Shown piece by piece: positions 55,067 through 63,817 of a stretch of DNA of 64,000 nt (the stretch's first letter is position 1; each line of letters begins with the position of its first letter). The stretch comes from Hymenobacter radiodurans (GTDB taxonomy: Bacteria; Bacteroidota; Bacteroidia; Cytophagales; Hymenobacteraceae): assembly GCF_004355185.1 (NCBI RefSeq), contig NZ_CP037921.1:124001-188000 (forward strand), given 5' to 3'. The notes under the pieces are model-generated. The model was not told the DNA's origin. It saw only the letters and a list, made by a program, of their open reading frames with translations, and made no database searches. The translations under genes and the position numbers were made by a program.

Positions 55067-56323
55067 TTATTCGCCTCGCAGGTAGTTAAGCTCCACCAGC
55101 GCCTGCTGGTAGTCGCGGATGGTCGTCAGGTAAGTTTGTTGAATGGTGAAGGCCTGATTCAGACTTTGGATCAGGAACAGGTAGCTGATTTCGCCCGCCC
55201 GAAACAGGCGCTGGGACTGGCTGATGATGGCCTGGGCCTGGGGCACGCCGGTCTGCTCGTAGTACGCGAGGGAGGTCGAAAACTTGCGCGTGTCCGCCAG
55301 CGCCTGCTGGTACTGGCTGCCCAGCTCCAGGCGCTGGGTTTGCAGCTGGTAGTCGGCGGAGCGCGCGCGGGCCGTGGCCGCCTGCAGCTGGGAGCGGTAG
55401 GTCCAGAACCAGATCGGCACCGACACGCCAAATTGAAAGCGGTACTTGAGAGCCGAGTTTTCAAAGGCCTGATTCTGATAGCCTACCGTCAGCGCCGGCG
55501 TGCGCCGGGCCCGCACCAGGCTGATGCCGGACTGGCTCAGGGCCACGCCCTGGGTGGCGTAGGCCAGGGCCGGGCTGCGCAGCAGAGCGCTGCTGTCTTC
55601 CAGGGGCAAACTGCTAAGCAGGGCTGCTCCCGTTTGGGTGAGCGCCCGGCCCGTTTGGCGCAGGTCGGTGCTCGCCACCAGCGTCGCCGTGGGCTGGCCC
55701 AGCAGCAGCCCCAGGCGGCGCTGGGCGGCGCGCAGATCGTCGGTGGCCTGCTGCAGCTGCACGGTTATCTGCCGGGCCTCGGCGTCGGTGCTGATGCGCT
55801 GCAGGGAGGTGACTTCCCCGGCCGCGAACAGCCGGTCCGTGGCCAGGCGCAGGGCCCGATACAAGCTGTCCTGGGCCGTGAACTGCCGCACTTGCGCCGC
55901 GGCGAACTGCAGGTTCAGGTACGCCAGCCGGGTGTCGCGCAGCACGCTGGCGCGGCTGACCTCGCGGTTGCGCTCGGCCAGGGTGATGCCGGCCTGGGCC
56001 ACTTGGCGCTGCCGCCGGTACACGTTGGGCAGGTCAATGGTTTGCACCACGCCCGGGGCCCACATCTCGCCCGTGGGCGCCGCCAACAGAAAGTCGGGGT
56101 TAGCGGGCGCGAAGGAGCCACGTTTGAGGGCGCGCTGCTCGGCGATTTCTTCGTCGGCCTGGCGCAGCCGCGGGTGGCGGCGCAGGGTCTGGGCCTCGGC
56201 GCTGTCCAGGCTAAGGACCGTTTGCGCCCGCGCTGGCCCGGTGCCGAAGCCCAGCAGCCCCAGCACGAGCCCGAGCAGGGGAAGCCTCCTCCAACCTATT
56301 CCTTTCATTTCAGGGTACTTCAT
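55067..56323 (-). CDS. TolC-family outer-membrane channel (system 3), CzcC/CusC-like
   Basis: This is a 418-residue protein from ATG 56323 (MKYPEMKGIG; ATG 56308 possible). A signal peptide ends near ARAQ. It shows the CzcC-like start SLDSAEAQTLRRHPRLRQAD, then periplasmic helices (LAERNREVSRASVLRDTRLA) and strands near SVPIWFWTYRSQLQAA. It is the first gene of an operon that continues with HGGEDHG protein, adaptor, SnoaL-like, permease, DUF6122, AraC. Predicted exit duct for system 3. Confidence 0.87.
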   Translation of the reverse strand: MKYPEMKGIGWRRLPLLGLVLGLLGFGTGPARAQTVLSLDSAEAQTLRRHPRLRQADEEIAEQRALKRGSFAPANPDFLLAAPTGEMWAPGVVQTIDLPNVYRRQRQVAQAGITLAERNREVSRASVLRDTRLAYLNLQFAAAQVRQFTAQDSLYRALRLATDRLFAAGEVTSLQRISTDAEARQITVQLQQATDDLRAAQRRLGLLLGQPTATLVASTDLRQTGRALTQTGAALLSSLPLEDSSALLRSPALAYATQGVALSQSGISLVRARRTPALTVGYQNQAFENSALKYRFQFGVSVPIWFWTYRSQLQAATARARSADYQLQTQRLELGSQYQQALADTRKFSTSLAYYEQTGVPQAQAIISQSQRLFRAGEISYLFLIQSLNQAFTIQQTYLTTIRDYQQALVELNYLRGE

Positions 56324-56424
56324 ACAATCAGGTTTTAACTCGCCTGCGCGCCGTCCCCTGCCAGCAGAGGACGGCGCGTGGCCCAAAGGCCGGGGGTCAG
56401 GATGCTGTCCCCGGCCGACGTTGC

Positions 56425-56978
56425 TTAGCTCTTTTTAACCAGGGCCATGCCGCACTTGGGGCAGCTGCCGGGCTTGTCGCTGGCACTGCCTTCGCACTGC
56501 ATGGGGCAGAGGTAGGCGGCCCCCACGGCCTTCGCCGGCGCGGCCGTGGTCGCGTTCAGCTTCTCAAACCGCGCCGACAGGGTCTTGCCCCCCGCTTTCA
56601 GGTTGACGATGGCCGTGCGTAGGGCCGTGCCGGCGGGCAGCTTGGCCACCAGGTGGTCCCCGGTTGGGGTGAGCGCCACGGTGCTGGTTTTATTGGCCGT
56701 GGTCAGCAGCATAACCGAGCCGGTCGGCCGGGTGGTGGTAACCGTCGCCTCGTTGGCGTCGAGCAGGTACACGTGGAGCTCCGTGGGGTGCTGCACGAGT
56801 TCGATGTGCAGGGTGCCGGCCGTGCGTACGATGCCGCCGTGGGGGACTTATGGGCGTGCGATTCGCCCGCGGCTTTGTGGCCGTGCGGCGCGGTGTTGGG
56901 CTTGTGGCTGTGCTGGGCCGACAGGGATAGGGGAGCGGCGAGCAGCGCGGCGGCTACCAGGAGGTGGGAGAATTTCAT
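56425..56978 (-). pseudogene. Exported heavy-metal-binding-domain protein, one frameshift near 56843
   Basis: ATG 56978 begins a signal peptide (LLVAAALLAAPLSLSA), then a His-rich stretch (QHSHKPNTAPHGHKAAGESH). The frame breaks at the run 56841-56845; with one C restored, it reads HKSPHGGIVRTAGTLHIELV and continues to 56425, 184 residues. The C-terminus is a heavy-metal-binding domain, YLCPMQCEG ... PGSCPKCGMAL, found in CusB and CopA relatives. It would bind Cu/Ag/Zn ions in the periplasm. Confidence 0.82.
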
Positions 56979-57024
56979 GGAGAGGGGGGTAAGAAAGGTA
57001 AAGAGAGGTGAGGGGCCGCAGGGC

Positions 57025-57755
57025 CTACATTTTGTCGCCGTTTTTGGCGTGCCAGTCCTTGAACTGCTGGATTTCTTTCTGCTGCGCGGCGATCATCTGC
57101 TGCGCCATTTCTTTGAGCTTGGTGTCCTTGCCGTGGGCCAGCTCGGCCTGGGCCATGTCCACGGCGCTCTGGTGGTGCACCGTCATCATCATGTTAAAGT
57201 TCATGTCCGGGTCAGCGACCGGCTTCTGCATGTTCTGCATCATGCCGTCCATCGACGCCTTCATCTTGCTGGTGAAGGGGTCCGTAGGATCAGTGGGCTT
57301 ATAGTTGGTCGGGGCGTTATCGAGGCGGGTAGCTACGGCTTCGAGCTCAGCGATTTCCTTTTGCTGGTCAGCTTTAATTTTCTCCGCCATCTGGCGCATC
57401 GTCGCGTCTTTACCGTCGCGAAGCTCGATGTCGGCCATAGCCACGGCCCCACGGTGGTGCTCCAGCATATGGTGGGCAAAGTCGTGATCCGTGTTGCCCT
57501 TCATCGGAATGGCTTCCATCTTGCGCATCATCTCGTTCATGGACGCCATTAGGGGGAAGTGCTGCCCGCGGCGGCGCTGCTATCATGCCCCATAGCTGAG
57601 TGGTCCATGCCGGCCATGTCCCCGGAAGCGGCGCCTTCCGTAGCCGTTGTTTCGGTCGTCGTGGCCGAAGAATCAGCCGCCTTGTCGCTGGTGCAGCTGG
57701 CGACCAGCAGGGTGCCTGAGCAGAGGGCGGCGAGGAAAAAGGTGGAGTGTTTCAT
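57025..57755 (-). pseudogene. DUF305 copper-binding lipoprotein, one frameshift near 57554
   Basis: ATG 57755 starts a lipoprotein signal (GTLLVASCTSDK), then a Thr-rich linker and MDHSAMGHD. The frame stops after STSP; one base restored at the run 57552-57556 makes it continue as LMASMNEMMRKME. Repaired length 243. The DUF305 domain occurs twice: DHDFAHHMLEHHRGAVAMAD and NFNMMMTVHHQSAVDMAQAE, each supplying clustered His and Met, typical of these ferritin-like copper-scavenging proteins. It is located in the periplasm or at the outer membrane, lipid anchored. Confidence 0.88.
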
Positions 57756-57805
57756 ACGGGTTGGTTGAGTGAGGTGAAAGGGAGCCCAGGACGAGCCGCG
57801 GCCCG

Positions 57806-58765
57806 TTAGCTGACGGCGGGGCCGCCGACGTTAATGGTGAAGTCGCCGGTGTGAATCTTGCCCCCGTGGTTGAACTGCAGGAAGACGCGGTAGAGGCCGG
57901 GCTTCTCGAAGTTGGTGTTGAAGCCGATGGTAGGGCCCTTGTCAGCCTGGTCGTTGGGGTGCACGTGCAGGTACTGCTCCGTGTCCTCGCTGATCACTAC
58001 CACGTGGCCCAGGGCGCCGAGGTAGTTCTCCAGGTTCGTCACGGGCTGCCCGCCCCGGGTGATGTTGATTTTCATGCCCAGCAGCTGGCCCGTTTGCAGG
58101 GGCTTGTCAAAGGAGAGCGTGGCCTGGTAGCCGTCCTTGTCCCACTGCATGTCGTCGTTTTTAAACTTAACCGGCGTGTAGGCCGGGCCCTTGACCGTCA
58201 GGGGCTGACGACCCAGCTGGTGGCCAGCGCCCGTGGGCGTGTAGTCCTGAAACAGCACGTAGTCGCCGCCCTTGGGGAAGGTGTATTGTACCTTGTAGTC
58301 GCCCTCGGCGGTGTACTCGGGGTGCTCGTGGTAGAACTGGCCCAGGTCCTTGGAAACGATGATTAGGTGAATCTTCTTCTCGTGGACCACGGCCAGCGGC
58401 ACGGGGGCCGACTCATTACCCGTTTCGCGGGGCGTGAACGCCAGCGTAGTGGGCTGCCCGGCGGTGACCTCCGTGGGGGTCGGCACGAGCTTCATCTCGT
58501 AGGCTTTACCATTGGCTACCTGATCGTTGTGCTCCAGGTTCATGCCGCACTTGGGGCACTTGTCCCCCTCCTTGGTGCTGGTCACCTCCGGGTGCATAGG
58601 GCAGGCGTAGGTGTGGCCGCCGCTGTGCTCGGCAGTACCTTCGGCCGGGCCGTTGGTGGGCGTAGTGACGGTGTTGGTGGCGCTGCTGGACGCGGATTCG
58701 GACGAGCAGCTGGCCGTGGTGAGCAGGCTGGCTACAGCCAGCAGGGAAAGCGGGTAGCGGTACAT
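57806..58765 (-). CDS. Heavy-metal-binding-domain lipoprotein
   Basis: This 319-residue protein starts at ATG 58765 with a lipobox (LLTTASCSS). Residues ~48-78 are a heavy-metal-binding domain (HTYACPMHPEVTSTKEGDKC, then PKCGMNLEH). The rest has two beta domains with His-rich surfaces (SKDLGQFYHEHPEYTAEGDY; EDTEQYLHVHPNDQADKG), the pattern of YdhR/FixH-like copper proteins next to CusF in Bacteroidota. It probably chelates or hands over metal in the periplasm. The GHVVVISEDTEQYLHVHP block resembles a cupredoxin-like strand set. It is independent of its neighbours by 50-70 bp gaps. Confidence 0.85.
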   Translation of the reverse strand: MYRYPLSLLAVASLLTTASCSSESASSSATNTVTTPTNGPAEGTAEHSGGHTYACPMHPEVTSTKEGDKCPKCGMNLEHNDQVANGKAYEMKLVPTPTEVTAGQPTTLAFTPRETGNESAPVPLAVVHEKKIHLIIVSKDLGQFYHEHPEYTAEGDYKVQYTFPKGGDYVLFQDYTPTGAGHQLGRQPLTVKGPAYTPVKFKNDDMQWDKDGYQATLSFDKPLQTGQLLGMKINITRGGQPVTNLENYLGALGHVVVISEDTEQYLHVHPNDQADKGPTIGFNTNFEKPGLYRVFLQFNHGGKIHTGDFTINVGGPAVS

Positions 58766-58833
58766 AAAGAGGGGATTGAGGGTTAAACAGGGGGCCACTT
58801 AGAAGGTAAGCAGCCCGGGGCTCCGCCGGGGCG

Positions 58834-58965
58834 TTAAGCCTGCCATTGCTGCCAGAGCACGAAGCCCAGCACGGCGGCCACCCCAGCGTAGAGCAGGTAG
58901 GAAAGTAGGCGGCGTACCGGCCCCCGGGGGGGAGGAGCGCCCGCTTCTTGGCAACAACTCTTCAT
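58834..58965 (-). CDS. Tiny membrane protein with Cys pair, 43 residues
   Basis: ATG 58965 gives MKSCCQEAGAPPPRG and a membrane helix (LLSYLLYAGVAAVLGFVLW), ending QQWQA. It has an N-terminal Cys-Cys that could bind metal. Similar very short CC proteins often precede copper proteins; no family name. The gap to neighbours and the ATG context are plausible but unproven. Confidence 0.4.
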   Translation of the reverse strand: MKSCCQEAGAPPPRGPVRRLLSYLLYAGVAAVLGFVLWQQWQA

Positions 58966-59040
58966 TGTCGGGCGGGTAAACCAGGAAGAAAAGGGGAAGG
59001 TGGGGGAGCGCACGTAGGCGCTCGGAGGACACGCCAACGC

Positions 59041-59085
59041 AAAGGCTCGCCCCGGACATAGCATAGCTATCCCGGGGCGAGCCTT
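59041..59085. terminator. Strong bidirectional terminator-like hairpin
   Basis: AAAGGCTCGCCCCGG (59041-59055) pairs perfectly with CCGGGGCGAGCCTTT (59071-59085) around a 15-base loop. It lies 24 bp after the stop of the gene at 59109 (minus strand). Confidence 0.85.
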
Positions 59086-59108
59086 TGGCACGTCAAGGAA
59101 TCAGACCG

Positions 59109-59582
59109 TCAGGGACTGAATGAAAATCCGGATATCGGGTATTTTGGGGGCAGGTGCTCGCGGAGCACCAAAACGACCGCGTGGGTGCGGTCCCACTGGC
59201 CGGCGGCCGGCCGGAAAAAGAAGTCGGTGCTGGCCGGCAGCAGGGCCGGAGCGGACGATACTAGGTGCTTTTCACCGGGCGTCGCGAGCGCCTTGAGGAT
59301 AGCGGCCGAGTTATCCTGGCAGCAGTCCTGCTGGTCGGAAGACTTGGTCGACTGGTGGTCGTGCGCGGGCTTGGCTTTCACCAGTACTTGCCCGGCCGCT
59401 GCCGGGTCGTGGCCGTGGCAGCCGGGGTGCGTGGGCTGCTTTGAAGCAGTAGCCTGGGTTTGTGGCGCGACGGGCCCCGGATTTATCGCTGCGCAGTAAC
59501 ACTGACCCACAAACACGTTGACGAAGACGAGCAGGAAGCTCGTCGCCAGCAAACGGCGGAACAGGAACAGGCTACGAAACAT
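59109..59582 (-). CDS. Exported His/Cys-rich hypothetical protein, 157 residues
   Basis: This protein has a signal peptide (LLATSFLLVFVNVFVGQC). The first half is rich in potential ligands: QCYCAAINPG, THPGCHGHDP, AHDHQSTKSSDQQDCCQDNS. The second half is strand-rich (ASTDFFFRPAAGQWDR; HAVVLVLREHLPP). It resembles short periplasmic Cys/His proteins found next to copper genes in Hymenobacter-like genomes but has no name known to me. An AAATTATGCAAG motif lies about 195 bp upstream. Its own terminator follows. Confidence 0.65.
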   Translation of the reverse strand: MFRSLFLFRRLLATSFLLVFVNVFVGQCYCAAINPGPVAPQTQATASKQPTHPGCHGHDPAAAGQVLVKAKPAHDHQSTKSSDQQDCCQDNSAAILKALATPGEKHLVSSAPALLPASTDFFFRPAAGQWDRTHAVVLVLREHLPPKYPISGFSFSP

Positions 59583-59775
59583 AACAGGTGCTAAGCAGCT
59601 GCAAAACTAGGCTTCTGCGCATAAAGTGCAGCACTACTCCTTTACTGTTATTTCCTGGGAAGAGTTCCAGCGCGGGCCGATCGCCCCCTGGATCCAAGGG
59701 TCAAATATGCTTTCTACAAGGCGTATGACAAGTTCCTGCCTATTGGATAATCCGCGAAGAGCGTGGGCGACCGCA

Positions 59776-59787
59776 AAATTATGCAAG
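59776..59787 (+). promoter_or_regulatory. Shared motif AAATTATGCAAG, site C
   Basis: Identical over 12 bases to the site at 61024. It lies in a 286-bp gap (59583-59868) with no supported gene, upstream of the His/Cys-rich gene but in the opposite orientation to sites A, B and D relative to its gene. Confidence 0.45.
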
Positions 59788-59868
59788 CGTGAGACCCAAT
59801 TATATAAATCGGTGTCGGCGAAGAAAGACCCCTTGCACCCCGTAACTCCCCGGCTGCAGCCCCTTTAA

Positions 59869-60908
59869 TTAATGCTTCAGGGGCCCGCCGGCCGGTAGTT
59901 TCCCCTTGCCGAGTTGGTCCAGGGCGGCTCGGAACCCAGCCGCCAGTTGCGCCGCCGGGCCGCGACCGTAGTAGTGCAAAAACATCATCCGGGGCTGGTC
60001 GAAGAGCATGTGGTTGTGCACGGCCACCACTTCCAAGTTGTGGGCCCGCAGGACCTTAATGACGGGGTTCACCTCGTGCTCCAGCATAGCGATGTCGCCG
60101 GCAATGTGGCTATCGGCTTGCTTGCCGGCGAAGGCGGCCCAGGAGTTGAGCCCAATGGCGGCGGTCATCTCGGTGCCCATCATGATGGATTGCAGGTCGG
60201 CCCGGCCCACGGTGTACTTGTAGGTGGAACCGTTTACTACACCCGGGTAGCCCACGAGCTTATCGAGGGCCGGCAGCTCGAACAGCTCCTTGCCGGTGGG
60301 CGGACCGGCGCTGGGCGTGGCGTTGTTACCCGGCTGCGCGGCGTGGCCGCCACGGTAGACTTCGGTTGATTGGCCGGCAGCAGCTTGGAGTCTTTCAGGG
60401 CCGCAGCAAACTTTCTGGCTAGCTCGGCGGGGCTGCCCATGCCGTGGATGTGCATGTAGAAGATGCGGGGCTCCTCGTAGAATAAGTGGTTGTGCACGGC
60501 CCCAATTTCCAGCCCCTGCGCCTGAGCCGCCGACATCAAGGGATTCACTTCCTCCTGCAGCAGCACCGTGTCGCTCATGAGCATGGCCGACTTGCCGTCG
60601 AGGGTGTGCTTAATGGCCACCCAGCCGCCAAAGCCAAACGAGATGGGCACGGGCTCGCCTTTGATGGTTACCTTCAAATCGTTACGCGGCAGTGGGGTGG
60701 TATGCGTGGCCTGGGCTTCCACGTAGGTGCCTTTCTTGCCCGGCGCGGCTTCAATGGCCGCTATTTCCGCGGCCGTGAGGGTCGGGGTTTTAGCGGCGAC
60801 CGGGGCCGCTCCACTAGCCGGAGCTGGCAGGGAGCCCAGCAAGACCGGGGTGGTAGCCAGCGCGGCCGTCTTGAGCCAGGCACGGCGGGAAAAGCGGGAA
60901 TCAGTTAT
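59869..60908 (-). pseudogene. Tat-exported double DUF1259 (LppY/LpqO-like) protein, one frameshift and no ATG
   Basis: A frame opening at 60908 (ATA, TDS then RFSRRAWLKTAALA) gives a Tat-type signal, SRRxWLK. Two tandem DUF1259 domains follow: FGFGGWVAIKHTLDGKSAML and MGSPAELARKFAAAL, then GLNSWAAFAGKQADSHIAGD and GRGPAAQLAAGFRAAL. Each has a HNH(L/M) histidine block (GAVHNHLFYEEPR; AVHNHMLFDQPR). One base is lost near 60366-60372. No ATG/GTG/TTG precedes the Tat motif, so ATA or a mutated ATG must be assumed. Repaired length 346. DUF1259 function is unknown; periplasmic location is inferred. Confidence 0.75.
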
Positions 60909-61023
60909 ATAGCAGGGCTAGAACAGCGTTACACGGCAGTTTATACTCAGCCTACGTAGAGCACCAGCAGACAGTACAGCGGATTGGCTTTAGCCCTACC
61001 CCTATCCACCGGAACAGCACTTC

Positions 61024-61035
61024 AAATTATGCAAG
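61024..61035 (+). promoter_or_regulatory. Shared motif AAATTATGCAAG, site D
   Basis: Lies in the divergent spacer between the DUF1259 gene and copA, 120 bp upstream of the copA ATG and read in the same direction. CTTC precedes it, as CTTG precedes site A. Confidence 0.5.
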
Positions 61036-61154
61036 TTTGAGGAAGGATTTCGTACCAACTCCGGGCGTAACCCGCCGTTCCTTTGTAGGGTGTTTATGGG
61101 GCCCGTTCAGTTGCTACGTTGAACCTGTCCGGCACCCTTTGCCTCTACCCTCTT

Positions 61155-63422
61155 ATGGAACCTACCACTAAAACCGAGACCCTCGACATTGAAGGCATGA
61201 CCTGCGCCTCCTGCGCCTCCTTCGTCGAAAAGTCCCTGACCCGTACGCCCGGCGTGCAGCGGGCTGTAGTCAACTTTGCCACGGAGAAAGCCACCGTGGA
61301 TTACGTGCCCACCCAGGCTACTCCCGCCACGCTGAAGGAAGCCGTCGTGAACGCCGGCTACGGCGTCACCGAGCGCGCCCCCGACACCTCGGCTGCTGAC
61401 CGGCAGGCTGAAATCGACCAGCAGAAGGCGCTGGCCTACCAAAAGCTTAAGCGCCGCTTCTGGGTAGCGACCGCCTTGGCCGTCGTCATCATGCCCCTGA
61501 GTATGCTCATGCTGTGGCCGGCCCTGATGGCGCGCATCAACATGCAGTGGCTCAACTACGGCCTGCTCGTGCTCACCCTGCCCGTGCTCTTCTACAGCGG
61601 CCGCGAGTTCTTTACTTCGGCCTGGAACGGCTTCAAGCACCGGGCCGCCAATATGGATACCCTCATTGCCGTGGGTACGGGCGCGGCTTTTCTCTATAGC
61701 CTGGCGGCCACGGTAGCACCCGACTGGTTTATGCGCCGCGGGCTGATGCCCGAAGTGTACTACGACACCACCGCCACCATCATCGCCCTGATTCTGCTGG
61801 GCAAGGTGTTGGAGCTGCGCGCCAAAACCCAGACCTCGGCGGCCATCAAAGCCCTGATGGGGCTGCAGGCCAAAACCGCCCGCGTGGTGCGGCCTGGGGG
61901 CCAGGAAGTGGACGTGCCCATTGAGCAGGTTCAACTTGGCGACCTCGTCGTGGTGCGCCCGGGCGAGAAGGTGGCCACCGATGGCCTCATCGAGGAAGGC
62001 CACTCGGCCGTGGATGAGGCCATGCTCACCGGCGAGAGCCTGCCGGTGGAAAAGAAAACGGGGGACCCCGTCTTCGGGGCGACCCTCAACAAAACGGGTT
62101 CCTTCCGCTTCCGCGTCACCAAGGTGGGCGCCGACACCATGCTCGCGCAGATTGTGAAGCTGGTGGAGGATGCCCAGGGGAGCCGGGCGCCTATCCAGCG
62201 CCTGGCCGACAAGGTCAGCGCCATCTTCGTGCCCACGGTCGTGGTCATTGCCATCCTCACCTTTGTGCTCTGGTTTGATCTGGCGCCGGTAGAAGCCCGT
62301 CTGCCGCTGGCCCTGGTCAACTTCGTGGCCGTGCTCATCATTGCTTGTCCCTGCGCGCTGGGCCTGGCCACGCCCACAGCCATCATGGTCAGCACCGGCA
62401 AAGGGGCTGAACACGGCGTGCTGATTCGCAACGCTGAAGCACTGGAGAAGGCTTATAAAGTGAACACGGTGCTGCTCGATAAAACCGGCACCATCACCCG
62501 CGGGAGCCGGCCGTCACGGACTTTGTGCCGGCGGATGGGCAGGACGCGGGCCAGCTCCTGCAGGTGGTAGCGGCCGTAGAGCGGCAGAGTGAGCACCCGC
62601 TGGCGGAAGCCGTGGTGCGCTACGCGATGCCCAGCAGGCCACGGTGATTTCCGCCACGGGTTTCCAGCCATCGAAGGCAAAGGGGCGCAGGCGTCCGTGA
62701 ATGGGCAGGCGGTGCTCATCGGTAATGCGCGCCTACTCGCGGACGCTGACATTACCCTCTCTCCGGCCGTGCGTCGTCAGGCTGAGGAGTTGCTCACCCA
62801 GGCCAAGACTGTGTTATATGTCGCCATCAACAAGCAGGCCGTGGGTCTTATCGGCGTGGCCGACACCGTGCGCGAGTCGTCAGCGGTGGCCATCAAACGG
62901 CTGCAGGCGATGGGGATTGAGGTGGTGATGATGACGGGTGACAACCCCCAGACGGCGGCCCAGGTGGCCGGACAAGTCGGCATTAAGCGTTTCTTCGCCG
63001 AGGTGCTGCCCAGCGGCAAGGCCGGCAAAGTGAAAGAGTTGCAGGCCGAAGGGCGCACCGTGGCTATGGTCGGCGACGGCATCAACGACGCGCCCGCCCT
63101 GGCGCAGGCCGACATTGGCCTGGCCATGGGCGGGGGCACGGACGTGGCGATGGAAGCAGCCGGCATCACGCTCATGCGCTCCGACCTGAACGGCGTGGTC
63201 ACGGCCATTGACCTGTCGCGGCAAACCATCCGTACCATCAAGCAGAACCTGTTTTTTGCCTTCATCTACAACACGCTGGGTATTCCATCGCCGCCGGGCT
63301 GCTGTACCCTTCTTTGGCTGCTGCTCTCGCCTATGCTTGCCGCCGCCGCCATGGCGCTAAGCTCGGTGTCAGTGCTCACCAACTCGCTGCGCCTGCGCGG
63401 CTTCTCCCCCGTTAAAAACTAA
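61155..63422 (+). pseudogene. copA: CopA-type Cu(I) P1B-ATPase with about six single-base losses
   Basis: ATG 61155 begins an HMA domain with GMTCASC. Core motifs are TGES near residue 295, [13 protein letters not shown] (the CPC site), DKTGT, TGDNPQ, GDGINDAPALAQADIGLAMG and MSS-type NTL...AMALSSVSVLTNSLRLRGF, diagnostic of Cu(I)-exporting P1B-1. The frame breaks near 62503, 62626 and 62666 and returns to the original frame, then slips near 63285, 63309 and 63319 and returns again. With six bases restored 757 residues result, the usual size. It pumps Cu(I) from cytoplasm to periplasm, fed by the CopZ-like chaperone at 37 kb. Confidence 0.92.
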
Positions 63423-63426
63423 GTTT

Positions 63427-63802
63427 ATGGATATCGCCGAAATCATCGTGACCCTGACGGGCGTGGCCCTGTCCGGGTTTGTCATCTGGTACTTCTTCTT
63501 CTCTGCGCGCCAGACGGCCAGCGCCGTCTCTTCCTCCAGCGGGGTGCAGGAGGTGGACATCACCGTCAAGGGTGGCTACTCGCCCGACGTGATTGAAGTG
63601 GAGCGCGGCAAGCCCGTGCAGCTGAGCTTCTACCGGGATGAGGAAAACTCCTGCTCGGAGGAGCTGCTCATGCCCGACTTCAGCATCCGCCGCGACCTGC
63701 CGCCTTCAAGACCACCCTGGTAGAACTGCTGCCCAGCAGCCTGGCACCTTTCCCTTCACCTGCGGCATGGGCATGCTGCGCGGCAGTCTGGTCGTTAAAT
63801 AA
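63427..63802 (+). pseudogene. Membrane-anchored cupredoxin-domain protein, two single-base losses
   Basis: ATG 63427, 4 bp after copA, gives an N-terminal anchor (IIVTLTGVALSGFVIWYFFF). The cupredoxin part is DITVKGGYSPDVIEVERGKP, then FYRDEENSCSEELLMPD and, after losses near 63701 and 63741, FPFTCGMGMLRGSLVVK. Repaired length is 125. The Cys..(G)MGM end fits a copper site, though no canonical Cys-His-Met trio is seen. It probably receives copper exported by the ATPase. Confidence 0.82.
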
Positions 63803-63817
63803 GTGCGTATTCCTGCC

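Noticed and set aside
61107..62414. 435-residue minus-strand frame opposite copA
   Set aside because: It overlaps conserved P-type ATPase motifs on the other strand and has no motif itself.
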